In this document: in pieces, positions 36,195 through 44,063 of the stretch
How the letters are laid out: each line of letters begins with the position of its first letter
Position numbering within the stretch: the first letter of the stretch is position 1
Source: Magnetococcus marinus MC-1
GTDB taxonomy: Bacteria > Pseudomonadota > Magnetococcia > Magnetococcales > Magnetococcaceae
Assembly: GCF_000014865.1 (NCBI RefSeq)
Contig: NC_008576.1
Coordinates: 186,001 to 250,000 of the forward strand
Direction of reading: 5' to 3'
Length of the DNA stretch: 64,000 nt
Notes under the pieces: generated by a model
The model's input: the letters and a program-made list of their open reading frames with translations, nothing else
Database searches by the model: none
Told to the model about the DNA's origin: nothing
Made by a program: the position numbers and the translations under genes

Positions 36195-36269
36195 GTCGCA
36201 TCCTGTGCTTTCAGCGTAACGCTCACGGTTGCCCGTGGGGTGTTGCCACTTAAAAGTAGAGGATGCGAT
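36195..36269 (+). ncRNA. candidate structured 5' leader RNA
   Basis: A closing stem of nine Watson-Crick pairs, TCGCATCCT (36196-36204) with AGGATGCGA (36260-36268), plus a G-U pair, encloses two further hairpins: AGCG-TAA-CGCT and CACGG-TTGC-CCGTG. The structure ends 20 bases before a start codon with a good GGAG site. It matches no riboswitch class I know; it may control the short DUF29 gene that follows. Confidence 0.45.
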
Positions 36270-36288
36270 GTTCACATGGAGATGAACC

Positions 36289-36588
36289 ATGCATACACAA
36301 GGTCATATAAACCAGCAGGTGACAACCCTAATGGGTTGCTTGATGCGTTGGGAACACCAACCGGAAAAGCGCAGTTTAATGTGGCGATTGGCCATCAGTA
36401 ACTTACGTAACCAGATGGAATCAACGCTGCAAGAAAATGAATCCGATTTGATGGATCGTTTGGATCTCAATGCGGTTTATCGACAGCTCAAACCCGCCAT
36501 TGCACGAGAAGCCAGGACACAGGTGCCCGATAGCTGCCCGTACAGTGTGGATGATCTGGTCGATCCCTATTTTTGGCCCAACGAATAG
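36289..36588 (+). CDS. DUF29-family protein, short form
   Basis: 99 residues matching the C-terminal two thirds of DUF29: LMRWEHQPEKRSLMWRLAI corresponds to the 'HLLKWQYQPERRS.SWR' helix pair, and the end DSCPYSVDDLVDPYFWP matches the family terminus. The usual N-terminal ~50 residues are missing; an in-frame TGA lies just upstream, so this is not a mis-called start. Function unknown. GGAG precedes the ATG and a strong terminator follows, suggesting an expressed gene. Confidence 0.75.
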   Translation: MHTQGHINQQVTTLMGCLMRWEHQPEKRSLMWRLAISNLRNQMESTLQENESDLMDRLDLNAVYRQLKPAIAREARTQVPDSCPYSVDDLVDPYFWPNE

Positions 36589-36616
36589 TACCACCCAGCA
36601 GCACCAGTGGATCGAC

Positions 36617-36646
36617 AAAAGGGGACCTTAACCAAGGTCCCCTTTT
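36617..36646 (+). terminator. rho-independent terminator
   Basis: A perfect 13-bp stem AAAAGGGGACCTT (36617-36629) with AAGGTCCCCTTTT (36634-36646), loop AACC. Confidence 0.93.
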
Positions 36647-36680
36647 GTGTGTAGGGGGCTTATAGGGAACTATTATGGTA

Positions 36681-36704
36681 CTATATTACTCAATGCTAAT
36701 ATAG
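36681..36704. promoter_or_regulatory. perfect inverted repeat upstream of the ABM-like gene
   Basis: CTATATTA (36681-36688) and TAATATAG (36697-36704) separated by eight bases, 48 bases before the next start codon. Size and spacing fit a dimeric repressor site. Confidence 0.5.
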
Positions 36705-36752
36705 AGACTCACTGACACCCAGCCAAGGTGTTATCGCTTAGGAGAAACAACC

Positions 36753-37202
36753 ATGACGTTGATTCCCAACTTTCCCCATGATGGTGTCATCACCATTAAT
36801 CGGGTTTTATTAAAGCCTCAATACAGTGCCGATGATCTGCAAGAGCGGGTGGCGGAGCTGTGTGAGAATGTGAAAACCTACCATAGCACCACCGGTTTTG
36901 TAGGGGGTATGGTAACCATGAACAGTGGCAAAATCTCCAATGAGGGCAGTGATGTGGGGCAGGCCGTGGTCTCGCCACTACAGGGGCGGGAGGCGTTGAT
37001 CATCACCTTTTGGCGTTCCTATGCCGAGCATGAGTCTTCGCACCGTAGCGAAACGTTTCAACCCTTGTTTGCCAAGGTGTTGGAGCTGTGTGAAAACGGT
37101 AATGAGGAGATCGCCTACGATATGTTATGGGCCGGTCAAGCCTATGATGCCGAAACCGCCCAAGCCGCACAGGCCCAGAAAGCCCGTTATGCCATGGCTT
37201 AA
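36753..37202 (+). CDS. antibiotic-biosynthesis-monooxygenase-like (dimeric alpha+beta barrel) protein
   Basis: 149 residues. The central piece EALIITFWRSYAEHESSHRSETFQPLFAKVLE fits the ABM/ferredoxin-like barrel (strand, 'W.s.e.h..' helix with His). Such proteins include small oxygenases and heme-degrading enzymes; the substrate is not predictable. AGGAG precedes the ATG. An Ala/Gln-rich C-terminal tail is added. A palindrome upstream suggests dedicated control. Confidence 0.6.
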   Translation: MTLIPNFPHDGVITINRVLLKPQYSADDLQERVAELCENVKTYHSTTGFVGGMVTMNSGKISNEGSDVGQAVVSPLQGREALIITFWRSYAEHESSHRSETFQPLFAKVLELCENGNEEIAYDMLWAGQAYDAETAQAAQAQKARYAMA

Positions 37203-37272
37203 CGGGAGATAACCCGCGCAACAAGCCGCTCAATGTGGCAGGGTATGGCTGCGGGGCCAAGTGCAAAGATGC

Positions 37273-37326
37273 CCAAACCCTGCAACAGTGCCAAACCCTG
37301 CAACAGTGCCAAACCCTGCAATAGTG
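37273..37326. repeat. 18-bp tandem repeat, three copies
   Basis: CCAAACCCTGCAACAGTG at 37273 and 37291, and a third unit with one change (CAATAG) at 37309. Noncoding, between the ABM-like gene and the Sel1 protein. Confidence 0.85.
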
Positions 37327-37406
37327 TGGTAAAAAAAGGGGGTACGTAGGGCCAACGGGTACGCTGGGGTGGTGGGTTTAAGCATGCTCTACAGGAAAGG
37401 GTAGCG

Positions 37407-38483
37407 ATGTATCGCTGGATGTTGATCCTCATGCTGTGCATACCACGTGGTCTGTATGGGGCCGCTTTACCGTGGCAGGAAGTGCAGAGTGCGGCGGTGG
37501 GTGGCCATGTAGAGGCGCAACGTATGCTGGGCCAGTTCTACCTGGAAGGTGAGGGTGGGGTGGAGAAAGATCCCAAACGGGCTGGGTATTGGTTGGAAAA
37601 GGCGGCGCGTGGTGGGGATGGGCTGGCCCAAAGCCTGTATGGTTATCTGCTCAGCCAGGGATTGGGGCGGGCGGTGGATGAGGAGGGGGCGGTTTATTGG
37701 TACCGGTTGGCCGCCGCCCAGGGTGAGCCTAAGGCGATGATTGCCTTGGCGCTAAAATATCGTGCCGGCTTAGGGGTTAAGCGTGATGCCCGTCAGGCCG
37801 TGCAGCTCTTTCGCCAAGCGGCGGAGCTGGGTGACGGGCGGGCTCAATACTATCTGGGCGACCATCTGGCGCGGGGGGAGGGCATCCCCAGGGATGGTGC
37901 GCAGGCGGCCCAATGGTATGAGCGGGCAGCCCGGAGTGGATCGTTGCTGGCTGCGCTGGCGCTGGGCCAGATGTTGGAGCAGGGTAAAGGGGTGCAGGCC
38001 GATGGGGCCATGGCCCGGCATTGGTATGAGCAGGCCGCCCAAGGGGGGCATGCCGAGGCCCAATTTCGCTTAGCACTCATGTGGGAAGAGGGGCGCGGTG
38101 GTGTACGCGATGTCGCCGTGGCGGTGGATTGGTACCGCAAGGCAGCGGCCCAGGGAGACACCCGAGGGGCGGTAAACTTGGGTTATCTGTTGGCCCATGG
38201 GGTCGGGGCCCCCCGGGATGAGCAGCAGGCGGTGGCTCTCTATACCCAAGCGGCCCAAGGGGGAAGCGCCACGGCCATGTATAATCTGGGGGTGCGTTAC
38301 AGCATGGGAAGTGGGGTAAAACAGGATCTTATCGCGGCCTATCAATGGTTTCATCTGGCATGGCAGCAGCACTATAAGGGGGCTGATGCCGCGCGGGAAC
38401 AGGTCGCCATGCAGTTAAAAGGGGCACAAATTGCCCAAGCGCGGGCGCAAGCGGCCCAGTGGTTAAGCGATAAGGGTCGATAA
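37407..38483 (+). CDS. exported Sel1-repeat (TPR-like) protein
   Basis: 358 residues; signal peptide ending LYGAA, then about eight Sel1-like repeats of ~36 residues, each with A..WY.kAA..G...A...LG..y..G.GV motifs (for example AQWYERAARSG, ALGQMLEQGKGV). Sel1 repeats mediate protein-protein contacts in envelope and signalling processes. Followed by a second Sel1 gene on the same strand (135 bases away). Confidence 0.88.
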   Translation: MYRWMLILMLCIPRGLYGAALPWQEVQSAAVGGHVEAQRMLGQFYLEGEGGVEKDPKRAGYWLEKAARGGDGLAQSLYGYLLSQGLGRAVDEEGAVYWYRLAAAQGEPKAMIALALKYRAGLGVKRDARQAVQLFRQAAELGDGRAQYYLGDHLARGEGIPRDGAQAAQWYERAARSGSLLAALALGQMLEQGKGVQADGAMARHWYEQAAQGGHAEAQFRLALMWEEGRGGVRDVAVAVDWYRKAAAQGDTRGAVNLGYLLAHGVGAPRDEQQAVALYTQAAQGGSATAMYNLGVRYSMGSGVKQDLIAAYQWFHLAWQQHYKGADAAREQVAMQLKGAQIAQARAQAAQWLSDKGR

Positions 38484-38618
38484 ATGTGGTCACTGATTGG
38501 TGGTAAAACACAGCCATCCCTAGCAAAAAGCCTATAAAATAGCTAAAAATAGTAAGCTTAGTTATGGGTGCAGAGTTGTAAACATCCCCCCGTGGACTCC
38601 ACAAACGGTGAGAACGCC

Positions 38619-39653
38619 ATGTTATTGCGTATATTAACAATCCCTTTGATGATCACCCTGCTGCTGTTTGGAGCGGCCCTTGCGGAGGCACAAACGCCTT
38701 CAGCAGAGGCATTACCTGTGGAGCTGCAAGGGTTAAAAACCCGTGCTCAGGATGGCGATCACGAAGCGCAATATCGATGGGGGTTGATTTTAGCCGAGGG
38801 TAAAGGGGTGCCGCAGGATCTCAATGGAGCCTACAGTTGGTTCTATACCTCGGCCACGGCGGGGCATGCGGCCGCGCAGTTTCATTTGGCGAACATGTAT
38901 CTTACCGGCAAGGGTACAGAGCAGGATGACCAAGCGGCTTTTGATTGGTTTCAAAAATCGGCCCGCCAGGGGCATCCCCTCTCTCAATATAATCTGGGGT
39001 TGATGTATTTTAAGCAGCGTGGTCCCGATCAAGATAAAGATGCCCCACTCAAATGGTTTACACGGGCCGCCAACCAAAATTTCCCGTTGGCTCAATTTAA
39101 TTTGGGGGTGATGTATTTTCAGCAAAATCGCGCACCGATCAACTATGTTGAGAGCTTTATGTGGCTGGATTTAGCCGCCCGCAATGGTATGGATGAGGCC
39201 GAAAAATTGCGGACCATTTTGGGGCGACGGTTAAGTGATGATGAGTTGGTGCAGGCTGAAGCGTCAATCCAACGTTGGATTGAGAGCTATGGTGATGTAC
39301 GGGGTGCCGGTCGGTCGGTGATCGCCGCACAGCGTCAAGCCTCGGGCAAGGTTATCTTAGCCAGCCTCAGCCGTGGTATGGAGTATCTGAAAAAAAGGTT
39401 CTTTACGACCCCTGCCAACCAAAACGCCTATGATCAATTTCAAGAGGTGCTCAAGGTCGATAGCCGCAATGGTTCCGCACAGGAGGGTATCGCCCGTATT
39501 GCCGATGGTTATATGGATTTGGTGGATCGGGACATTGGTTTAAAACATTGGAAAAAAGCCCGTAACTACCTAAACCGGGCCGAAGAGATCCTGAAAAAGG
39601 GTTACGGTGACAGCAAGCGGTTGGAGCGTCTCCAGACCAGCTTGAGCCAATAA
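38619..39653 (+). CDS. exported Sel1-repeat protein
   Basis: 344 residues; signal peptide ending ALAEAQ, four Sel1-like repeats (about 35-185), then a helical C-terminal half with a possible TPR pair near 250-340 (GMEYLKKRFFTTPANQNAYDQF, ARNYLNRAEEILKKGYGD). The start at 38619 gives a normal signal peptide with GGTGAG upstream; a longer in-frame start at 38568 does not. A paralogue of the preceding gene in design but not a close copy. Terminator follows. Confidence 0.86.
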   Translation: MLLRILTIPLMITLLLFGAALAEAQTPSAEALPVELQGLKTRAQDGDHEAQYRWGLILAEGKGVPQDLNGAYSWFYTSATAGHAAAQFHLANMYLTGKGTEQDDQAAFDWFQKSARQGHPLSQYNLGLMYFKQRGPDQDKDAPLKWFTRAANQNFPLAQFNLGVMYFQQNRAPINYVESFMWLDLAARNGMDEAEKLRTILGRRLSDDELVQAEASIQRWIESYGDVRGAGRSVIAAQRQASGKVILASLSRGMEYLKKRFFTTPANQNAYDQFQEVLKVDSRNGSAQEGIARIADGYMDLVDRDIGLKHWKKARNYLNRAEEILKKGYGDSKRLERLQTSLSQ

Positions 39654-39672
39654 AAAACATACTTTGCTAAGC

Positions 39673-39714
39673 AAGGGGGGCATAACCATGATAATGGATA
39701 TGCCCCCCTTTTTT
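39673..39714 (+). terminator. rho-independent terminator
   Basis: AAGGGGGGCAT (39673-39683) pairs with ATGCCCCCCTT (39700-39710), followed by TTTT. Confidence 0.9.
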
Positions 39715-39787
39715 GACGCATAACAACAACTTTATGATTATCATATAGACGGGTAAGGCAAACATTTTATTCGATAAATCAGTTATT

Positions 39788-39816
39788 TTGACAATAGTAT
39801 AACCTGAATATATGAT
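39788..39816 (+). promoter_or_regulatory. sigma-70-type promoter
   Basis: TTGACA (39788-39793), 17-base spacer, TATGAT (39811-39816), 76 bases before the start of the binding-protein/hybrid-kinase pair and just after a terminator. This is the best housekeeping promoter match in the window. Confidence 0.75.
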
Positions 39817-39891
39817 AATGCCTGAAAGTCTGATAAGTTAGATCCACGACCGTCTCAGTAATAGGTCAATTACCGTGATCAAGGAATCTCC

Positions 39892-40920
39892 GTGATACGA
39901 TTGGTCTGGATAGTGGGCGTCCTGTTGTTGGTGGTGGTTGGTGCGCCCGCCCAAGCTGCGCCAGCCTCTGATACCTTGGATAAGGTGCGTGCGCGGGGTC
40001 TGCTGAACTGCGGGGTTATGACAGGTACGCCTGCTTTTTCCCAGCAGCAGCCGGATGGTGCATGGCATGGTTTTTTTGCCGATTGGTGCCGAGCTTTAGC
40101 GGTGGCGGTGCTGGATGATGCACGTGCCGTCCATTTTATACAAGTGACCCCCGCGACCCGCTTTAAGGCGCTAACCGAGTTGCAGGTGGATGTGGTTATG
40201 TCCAACACCACATGGACCCTTTCGCGGGAGTATCAATACCAAGTGCGTTTTCCGGCAATCTATCTCTATGATGGTCAAGCGATCGCGACCCGTAAAGATA
40301 CCCGTTGGCACACCTTGGCGCAGGCCAATCAGGCCACGGTGTGTGTGGAGCCCAACTCGACATCCCACGCTAACTTGCAGGAATATGCTCAACGCAATAA
40401 TCTAAATTTTAACTACTTAGCCCTAAATCAGCAAGGTATCATCACCGCCTTTCTCGAACACCGTTGTGATCTTATAACCGATGACCGTATCGCTTTGACG
40501 GCCAATTTAAAAACCACTGCCAGCAATGATCAAGACTATGTGGTCTTTGCTGAAACGCTATCCCGTGAACCCTTGGCGCCCATGGTACGGGCCGATGATG
40601 AGCGTTGGCAGCGTATCGTGCGCATGGTGGTACAGGCCCTGCTGGTTGCAGATGAAAAGGGTGTCTCCCGCGACGCCTTAAAACAAAATCGTGAGCGCCT
40701 CAGTGATCCCGAGGTGCAACGTCTTTTGGGATCAGAAGATGATCCCGGCCAGTTTGTAGGGCTTTCCCGTGGCTGGGCGCGGCGCATGATTGAGGCCGTT
40801 GGTAACTACGGGGAGCTGTTTGCACGTCATTTGGGGGCGCAATCTAGCTTGCAGATGCCAAGATTGCTTAACCGCCCTTGGTCCCGTGGGGGACTGTTCT
40901 ATGCTCCCCCCTTCCGTTAA
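39892..40920 (+). CDS. amino-acid periplasmic binding protein (family 3, AapJ-like)
   Basis: 342 residues; signal peptide ending QAAPA, then TLDKVRARGLLNCGVMTGTPAFS, the N-terminal signature of AapJ-type general L-amino-acid binding proteins, with SNTTWTLSREYQ and CVEPNSTSHANL later. The start is GTG at 39892 after AAGGAA. AapJ normally heads an aapJQMP importer operon; here the next gene, overlapping by 20 bases, is a hybrid histidine kinase and no permease is present, so the protein is probably a sensor ligand carrier. Confidence 0.88.
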   Translation: MIRLVWIVGVLLLVVVGAPAQAAPASDTLDKVRARGLLNCGVMTGTPAFSQQQPDGAWHGFFADWCRALAVAVLDDARAVHFIQVTPATRFKALTELQVDVVMSNTTWTLSREYQYQVRFPAIYLYDGQAIATRKDTRWHTLAQANQATVCVEPNSTSHANLQEYAQRNNLNFNYLALNQQGIITAFLEHRCDLITDDRIALTANLKTTASNDQDYVVFAETLSREPLAPMVRADDERWQRIVRMVVQALLVADEKGVSRDALKQNRERLSDPEVQRLLGSEDDPGQFVGLSRGWARRMIEAVGNYGELFARHLGAQSSLQMPRLLNRPWSRGGLFYAPPFR

Positions 40921-43216
40921 AAAGCATCTTTTAGGCTATACCATCGCCCGTCGTCTTAGGCGCAGTATCGCTCTGTTAGTGCTGTTGGTACTGGTCATGA
41001 GTCTGTTGGCGCTGTTAGCCCTGTATAAATTTCAGTGGGGTTTTCAGCAGACATGGCAACATGATCAGGTACAGCTACTGATTGCGGCAGATCTTAATCG
41101 ACAGAGCGAGCGGGTGGGCCATATCGCCGACACCTTGTTGTTGGCGGCTGATCGCCAAAGTTTGGAAGTCCAGAATGAGCTATTGGAGAACCAACTAACC
41201 CTGTTTCAGCAACTTACATTGACCCTGCGTACGGCGGGCAGGCAAGCAGGATTGGTCCATCGGGTCGAGCAGGTCTATCAATCGTTGGGTGATTCGGTAC
41301 GGCAGCTCTACAGGTTACAGGGACGTATTTTGGCCTTGCAGAACGCTAAAAGTCACAAGATACAACAGATAATGCAGCACTATACGCAGCTGCAAAGCAC
41401 CCTTCTTGATCAACCCTCCCTGGGCCATTACCCGCAGAGTCAAGATCGTGTATTAATCGGCCACCTGTTATGGGCCGGTGAAGCCCGTCATGAGGTCTTA
41501 TTTGAAAAACGTAAAGCCCAAGTAGACCATGCCCTTGCCAATCTGAGGGAGAAATTGGAACACTATCCCCAACAGCGGGAACAGTGGCAGCCCATGCTAG
41601 AAACCCTAAACAGCATGGTGCAAAACTATTTGGCGCAGATTCCCCAGTGGTTACTGGCGGATCGGCAGCGTCAGGGGGTCATGGTAGAAAACCGCCGCTA
41701 TATCACCCAATTTGCTGAAACCACCCAGGCGCTCTATGACGCCTATCGTCAACAGGTAAACAACCAAGCACGGCAGCAGCAGAGCATGATGCGCTGGAGC
41801 ATCATCATCGTTGTGACATTAACCTTGATATCTTTAATTATACTGTATTTATTAGTACGTTACCTGTTGCGTGATGTGCTGGGACGGTTTGCTGCTCTAC
41901 ACGACACCATGTCCAGCCACGCGCAAGGTAAAAGTGTGCCCATTGTCGCAACGGGCGAGGACGAGATCAGCCGTATGGCACGAGCGTTTGCGCTGTTTGT
42001 GTATAAACGGGCTGAGGCTGAGCAGGCCCTTAGCCAAGCTGTGGAGCAGGCGCAGCGGGCCGACCGCGCCAAAGGTATTTTTTTAGCCACCATGAGCCAT
42101 GAAATCCGTACCCCTTTGCACGGTATTATCGGCACCAGTCGGCAGCTTAATCGTATGCCGCTGGATCGGCAGGTGGCCCACAAAGCGCAGGTGATCGAGC
42201 AGGCCAGCCAAGCGCTATTGGGCATTTTAAACGATGTGTTGGATTTTTCCAAAATTGATACCGAACAGCTTGTACTCGAAGAGGTGGTGTTCGATCTGCC
42301 GCGCATGCTGCAAGAGCTCTATGCCGTTGTCCACTCCCAGGCCGAAGAGAAGGGTTTGCAGCTGCACCTCCAGCTTCAAGAGCCTCTACCGAGAGCCTGC
42401 CGGGGGGATCAAACCCGCCTGCGTCAGATTCTTAATAATCTGCTGAGCAACGCCATTAAATTTACCCAACAGGGTGAAGTAACACTACAGGTTGCTCTAA
42501 CCGGAGAAACCGACCCTGCCCCATGGGTAGCCTTTGCCGTGGCAGATACGGGCATTGGCATTGACGAGGCCCACCTAGAGCGATTGTTTGAACCCTTTAA
42601 GCAGATGGATGAGAGTATCAACCGGCGTTTTGGCGGTACAGGGTTAGGTTTGGCCATCAGTGCCAAATTGGCAGAGGCCATGGGGGGTAGCATAAGGGCC
42701 AAACGTCGTACAGAAGGGGGATCTCTGTTCACCTTAATGATACCCCTGCGACAAGTGCCCATCGAGCAGCTACCCAAGCCCGCCCAGTCGCACATGGAAG
42801 CCGCCGATGCCATGCCTGGGTTAAAGATTTTATTAGCCGAGGATGATCCAATCAATCAAGAGGTTGCCATAGGTATTTTGCAGGAGGATGGGCACCAGGT
42901 GCATTGTGCCAACAATGGTCAACAAGCCTATGAGATGGCCCAGCAGCAGGCCTATGATCTGATTTTGATGGATCTACGCATGCCGATTATGGACGGCCTA
43001 CAGGCCACCACTAAAATCCGCGCGGCGCATACCGGCCTTAACCATGCAACGCCGATCTTTGCCTTAACCGCCGATGTGTTAAAAGATAGCTTGCAAGCCT
43101 GTCGCACAGCGGGTATGGACGAGGTGTTGACCAAGCCCATCCATTTACAACATTTGCGCTATATGTTGGAGCGTGTGCAGCCCCAGCATTTATCCCCGCC
43201 CCAAGAGCGGCCCTGA
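40901..43216 (+). CDS. hybrid sensor histidine kinase with C-terminal receiver
   Basis: 771 residues. TM1 about 20-42, long helical periplasmic sensor, TM2 about 300-322, HAMP, HisKA with phospho-His in MSHEIRTPLHGII, HATPase with NLLSNAIKF, DTGIGI and GTGLGLAI boxes, and a receiver domain (about 640-760) with LAEDD, the phospho-acceptor Asp in LILMDLRMP and TKPIH. Kinase and receiver are complete; the downstream Hpt and output are elsewhere. ATG at 40901 overlaps the binding-protein gene. The all-helical sensor resembles TorS/NIT-like designs that read a partner protein. Confidence 0.93.
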   Translation: MLPPSVKKHLLGYTIARRLRRSIALLVLLVLVMSLLALLALYKFQWGFQQTWQHDQVQLLIAADLNRQSERVGHIADTLLLAADRQSLEVQNELLENQLTLFQQLTLTLRTAGRQAGLVHRVEQVYQSLGDSVRQLYRLQGRILALQNAKSHKIQQIMQHYTQLQSTLLDQPSLGHYPQSQDRVLIGHLLWAGEARHEVLFEKRKAQVDHALANLREKLEHYPQQREQWQPMLETLNSMVQNYLAQIPQWLLADRQRQGVMVENRRYITQFAETTQALYDAYRQQVNNQARQQQSMMRWSIIIVVTLTLISLIILYLLVRYLLRDVLGRFAALHDTMSSHAQGKSVPIVATGEDEISRMARAFALFVYKRAEAEQALSQAVEQAQRADRAKGIFLATMSHEIRTPLHGIIGTSRQLNRMPLDRQVAHKAQVIEQASQALLGILNDVLDFSKIDTEQLVLEEVVFDLPRMLQELYAVVHSQAEEKGLQLHLQLQEPLPRACRGDQTRLRQILNNLLSNAIKFTQQGEVTLQVALTGETDPAPWVAFAVADTGIGIDEAHLERLFEPFKQMDESINRRFGGTGLGLAISAKLAEAMGGSIRAKRRTEGGSLFTLMIPLRQVPIEQLPKPAQSHMEAADAMPGLKILLAEDDPINQEVAIGILQEDGHQVHCANNGQQAYEMAQQQAYDLILMDLRMPIMDGLQATTKIRAAHTGLNHATPIFALTADVLKDSLQACRTAGMDEVLTKPIHLQHLRYMLERVQPQHLSPPQERP

Positions 43217-43285
43217 ACGCGCCGCGAGGGGTCCACCCTTGCTCTGTGCGCCATGCAGGGTAACGATCGCTACCGGCATAGCTTG

Positions 43286-43318
43286 CGCAACACCACCAAC
43301 AGGTGTGGTGGCATTGCG
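43286..43318. terminator. hairpin between convergent hybrid kinase and ydbL
   Basis: Outer CGCAA (43286-43290) with TTGCG (43314-43318), inner CACCAC (43291-43296) with GTGGTG (43305-43310). No U-tract adjacent, so its strength is uncertain. Confidence 0.45.
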
Positions 43319-43339
43319 GGGAAAAATATTCCGCGAAGC

Positions 43340-43681
43340 TTAGCGACGCAGCCAACCCCCAGAGGGTGACAATACATAGGTACCAGGATCGGCACGCTCA
43401 ATCAATTTTTGCCCTGCGACCCCCTCTACAGAACGGAGGGAGATGTTATTTTTACTGGCAATTTCACGGTATTTATCGCGTCTTTTCAGGTTGATCTCTT
43501 GCATCAACTGTTTGGCGCTGCTGGGGGCCGAAGGGGTGACAAGACCCACATAGCCATCCCCCTGTTCGCCAAGATAGCCTGCTTGTTTGGCCTCATCCAA
43601 AGGGCTGGCCTGTAGGGCAGTGGTGAGCAGCATCGCGAGCATAAAGGGGACAAAACGGCGAAGAAAGACTGTCAATTTCAT
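43340..43681 (-). CDS. ydbL: YdbL-family periplasmic protein
   Basis: 113 residues with a signal peptide; mature part begins SPLDEAKQAGYLGEQGDGYVG and continues with the family-typical INLKRRDKYREIA and GQKLIERADPGTYV. In E. coli ydbL lies with ydbH and ynbE, and the protein modulates assembly of YnbE. Start ATG 43681 with AGGAG eight bases upstream. Last gene of the three-gene unit. Confidence 0.9.
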   Translation of the reverse strand: MKLTVFLRRFVPFMLAMLLTTALQASPLDEAKQAGYLGEQGDGYVGLVTPSAPSSAKQLMQEINLKRRDKYREIASKNNISLRSVEGVAGQKLIERADPGTYVLSPSGGWLRR

Positions 43682-43709
43682 GTGCATAGCTCCTATTATG
43701 CGAAGAGGA

Positions 43710-43898
43710 TTAGAATAGGTCGTTGCTTTGATCCAGCAATTTGTCCACATCCTTTTCCACTTTGATGCGCACTTCATGTTCTATTTTGACATTTAAATTA
43801 ATGGTAATGGGTTTATCTGGTGCTTCCACCGATACGCGCGGTGAACAGCCCAACAGCAGGGCGACAGGGAGTAGGGTAAGCAGAAGGGGGGATCGCAT
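43710..43898 (-). CDS. ynbE: YnbE-like lipoprotein
   Basis: 62 residues. Signal with lipobox LLGC, then SPRVSVEAPDKPITINLNV and IEHEVRIKVEKDVDKLL, nearly the E. coli YnbE pattern. An outer-membrane lipoprotein reported to stack by beta-strand augmentation and to join YdbH, forming a bridge between the membranes. Upstream of ydbL by 28 bases. Confidence 0.92.
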   Translation of the reverse strand: MRSPLLLTLLPVALLLGCSPRVSVEAPDKPITINLNVKIEHEVRIKVEKDVDKLLDQSNDLF

Positions 43899-44063
43899 GG
43901 TGAACTCCTTTTCCAGCGCTTAAAGATCCATCGTGTCTCTCATGGGTGCCACAAGTTTGACCGCTTGTTGCGCGTGTTTCAAGCCCGCTTACGGCCTTTA
44001 GGTACAAATACCCTGGTGACGGTGGGTTGCCCAGCAGAGGCAAGCGCAGAAATTGGGCTGGCC

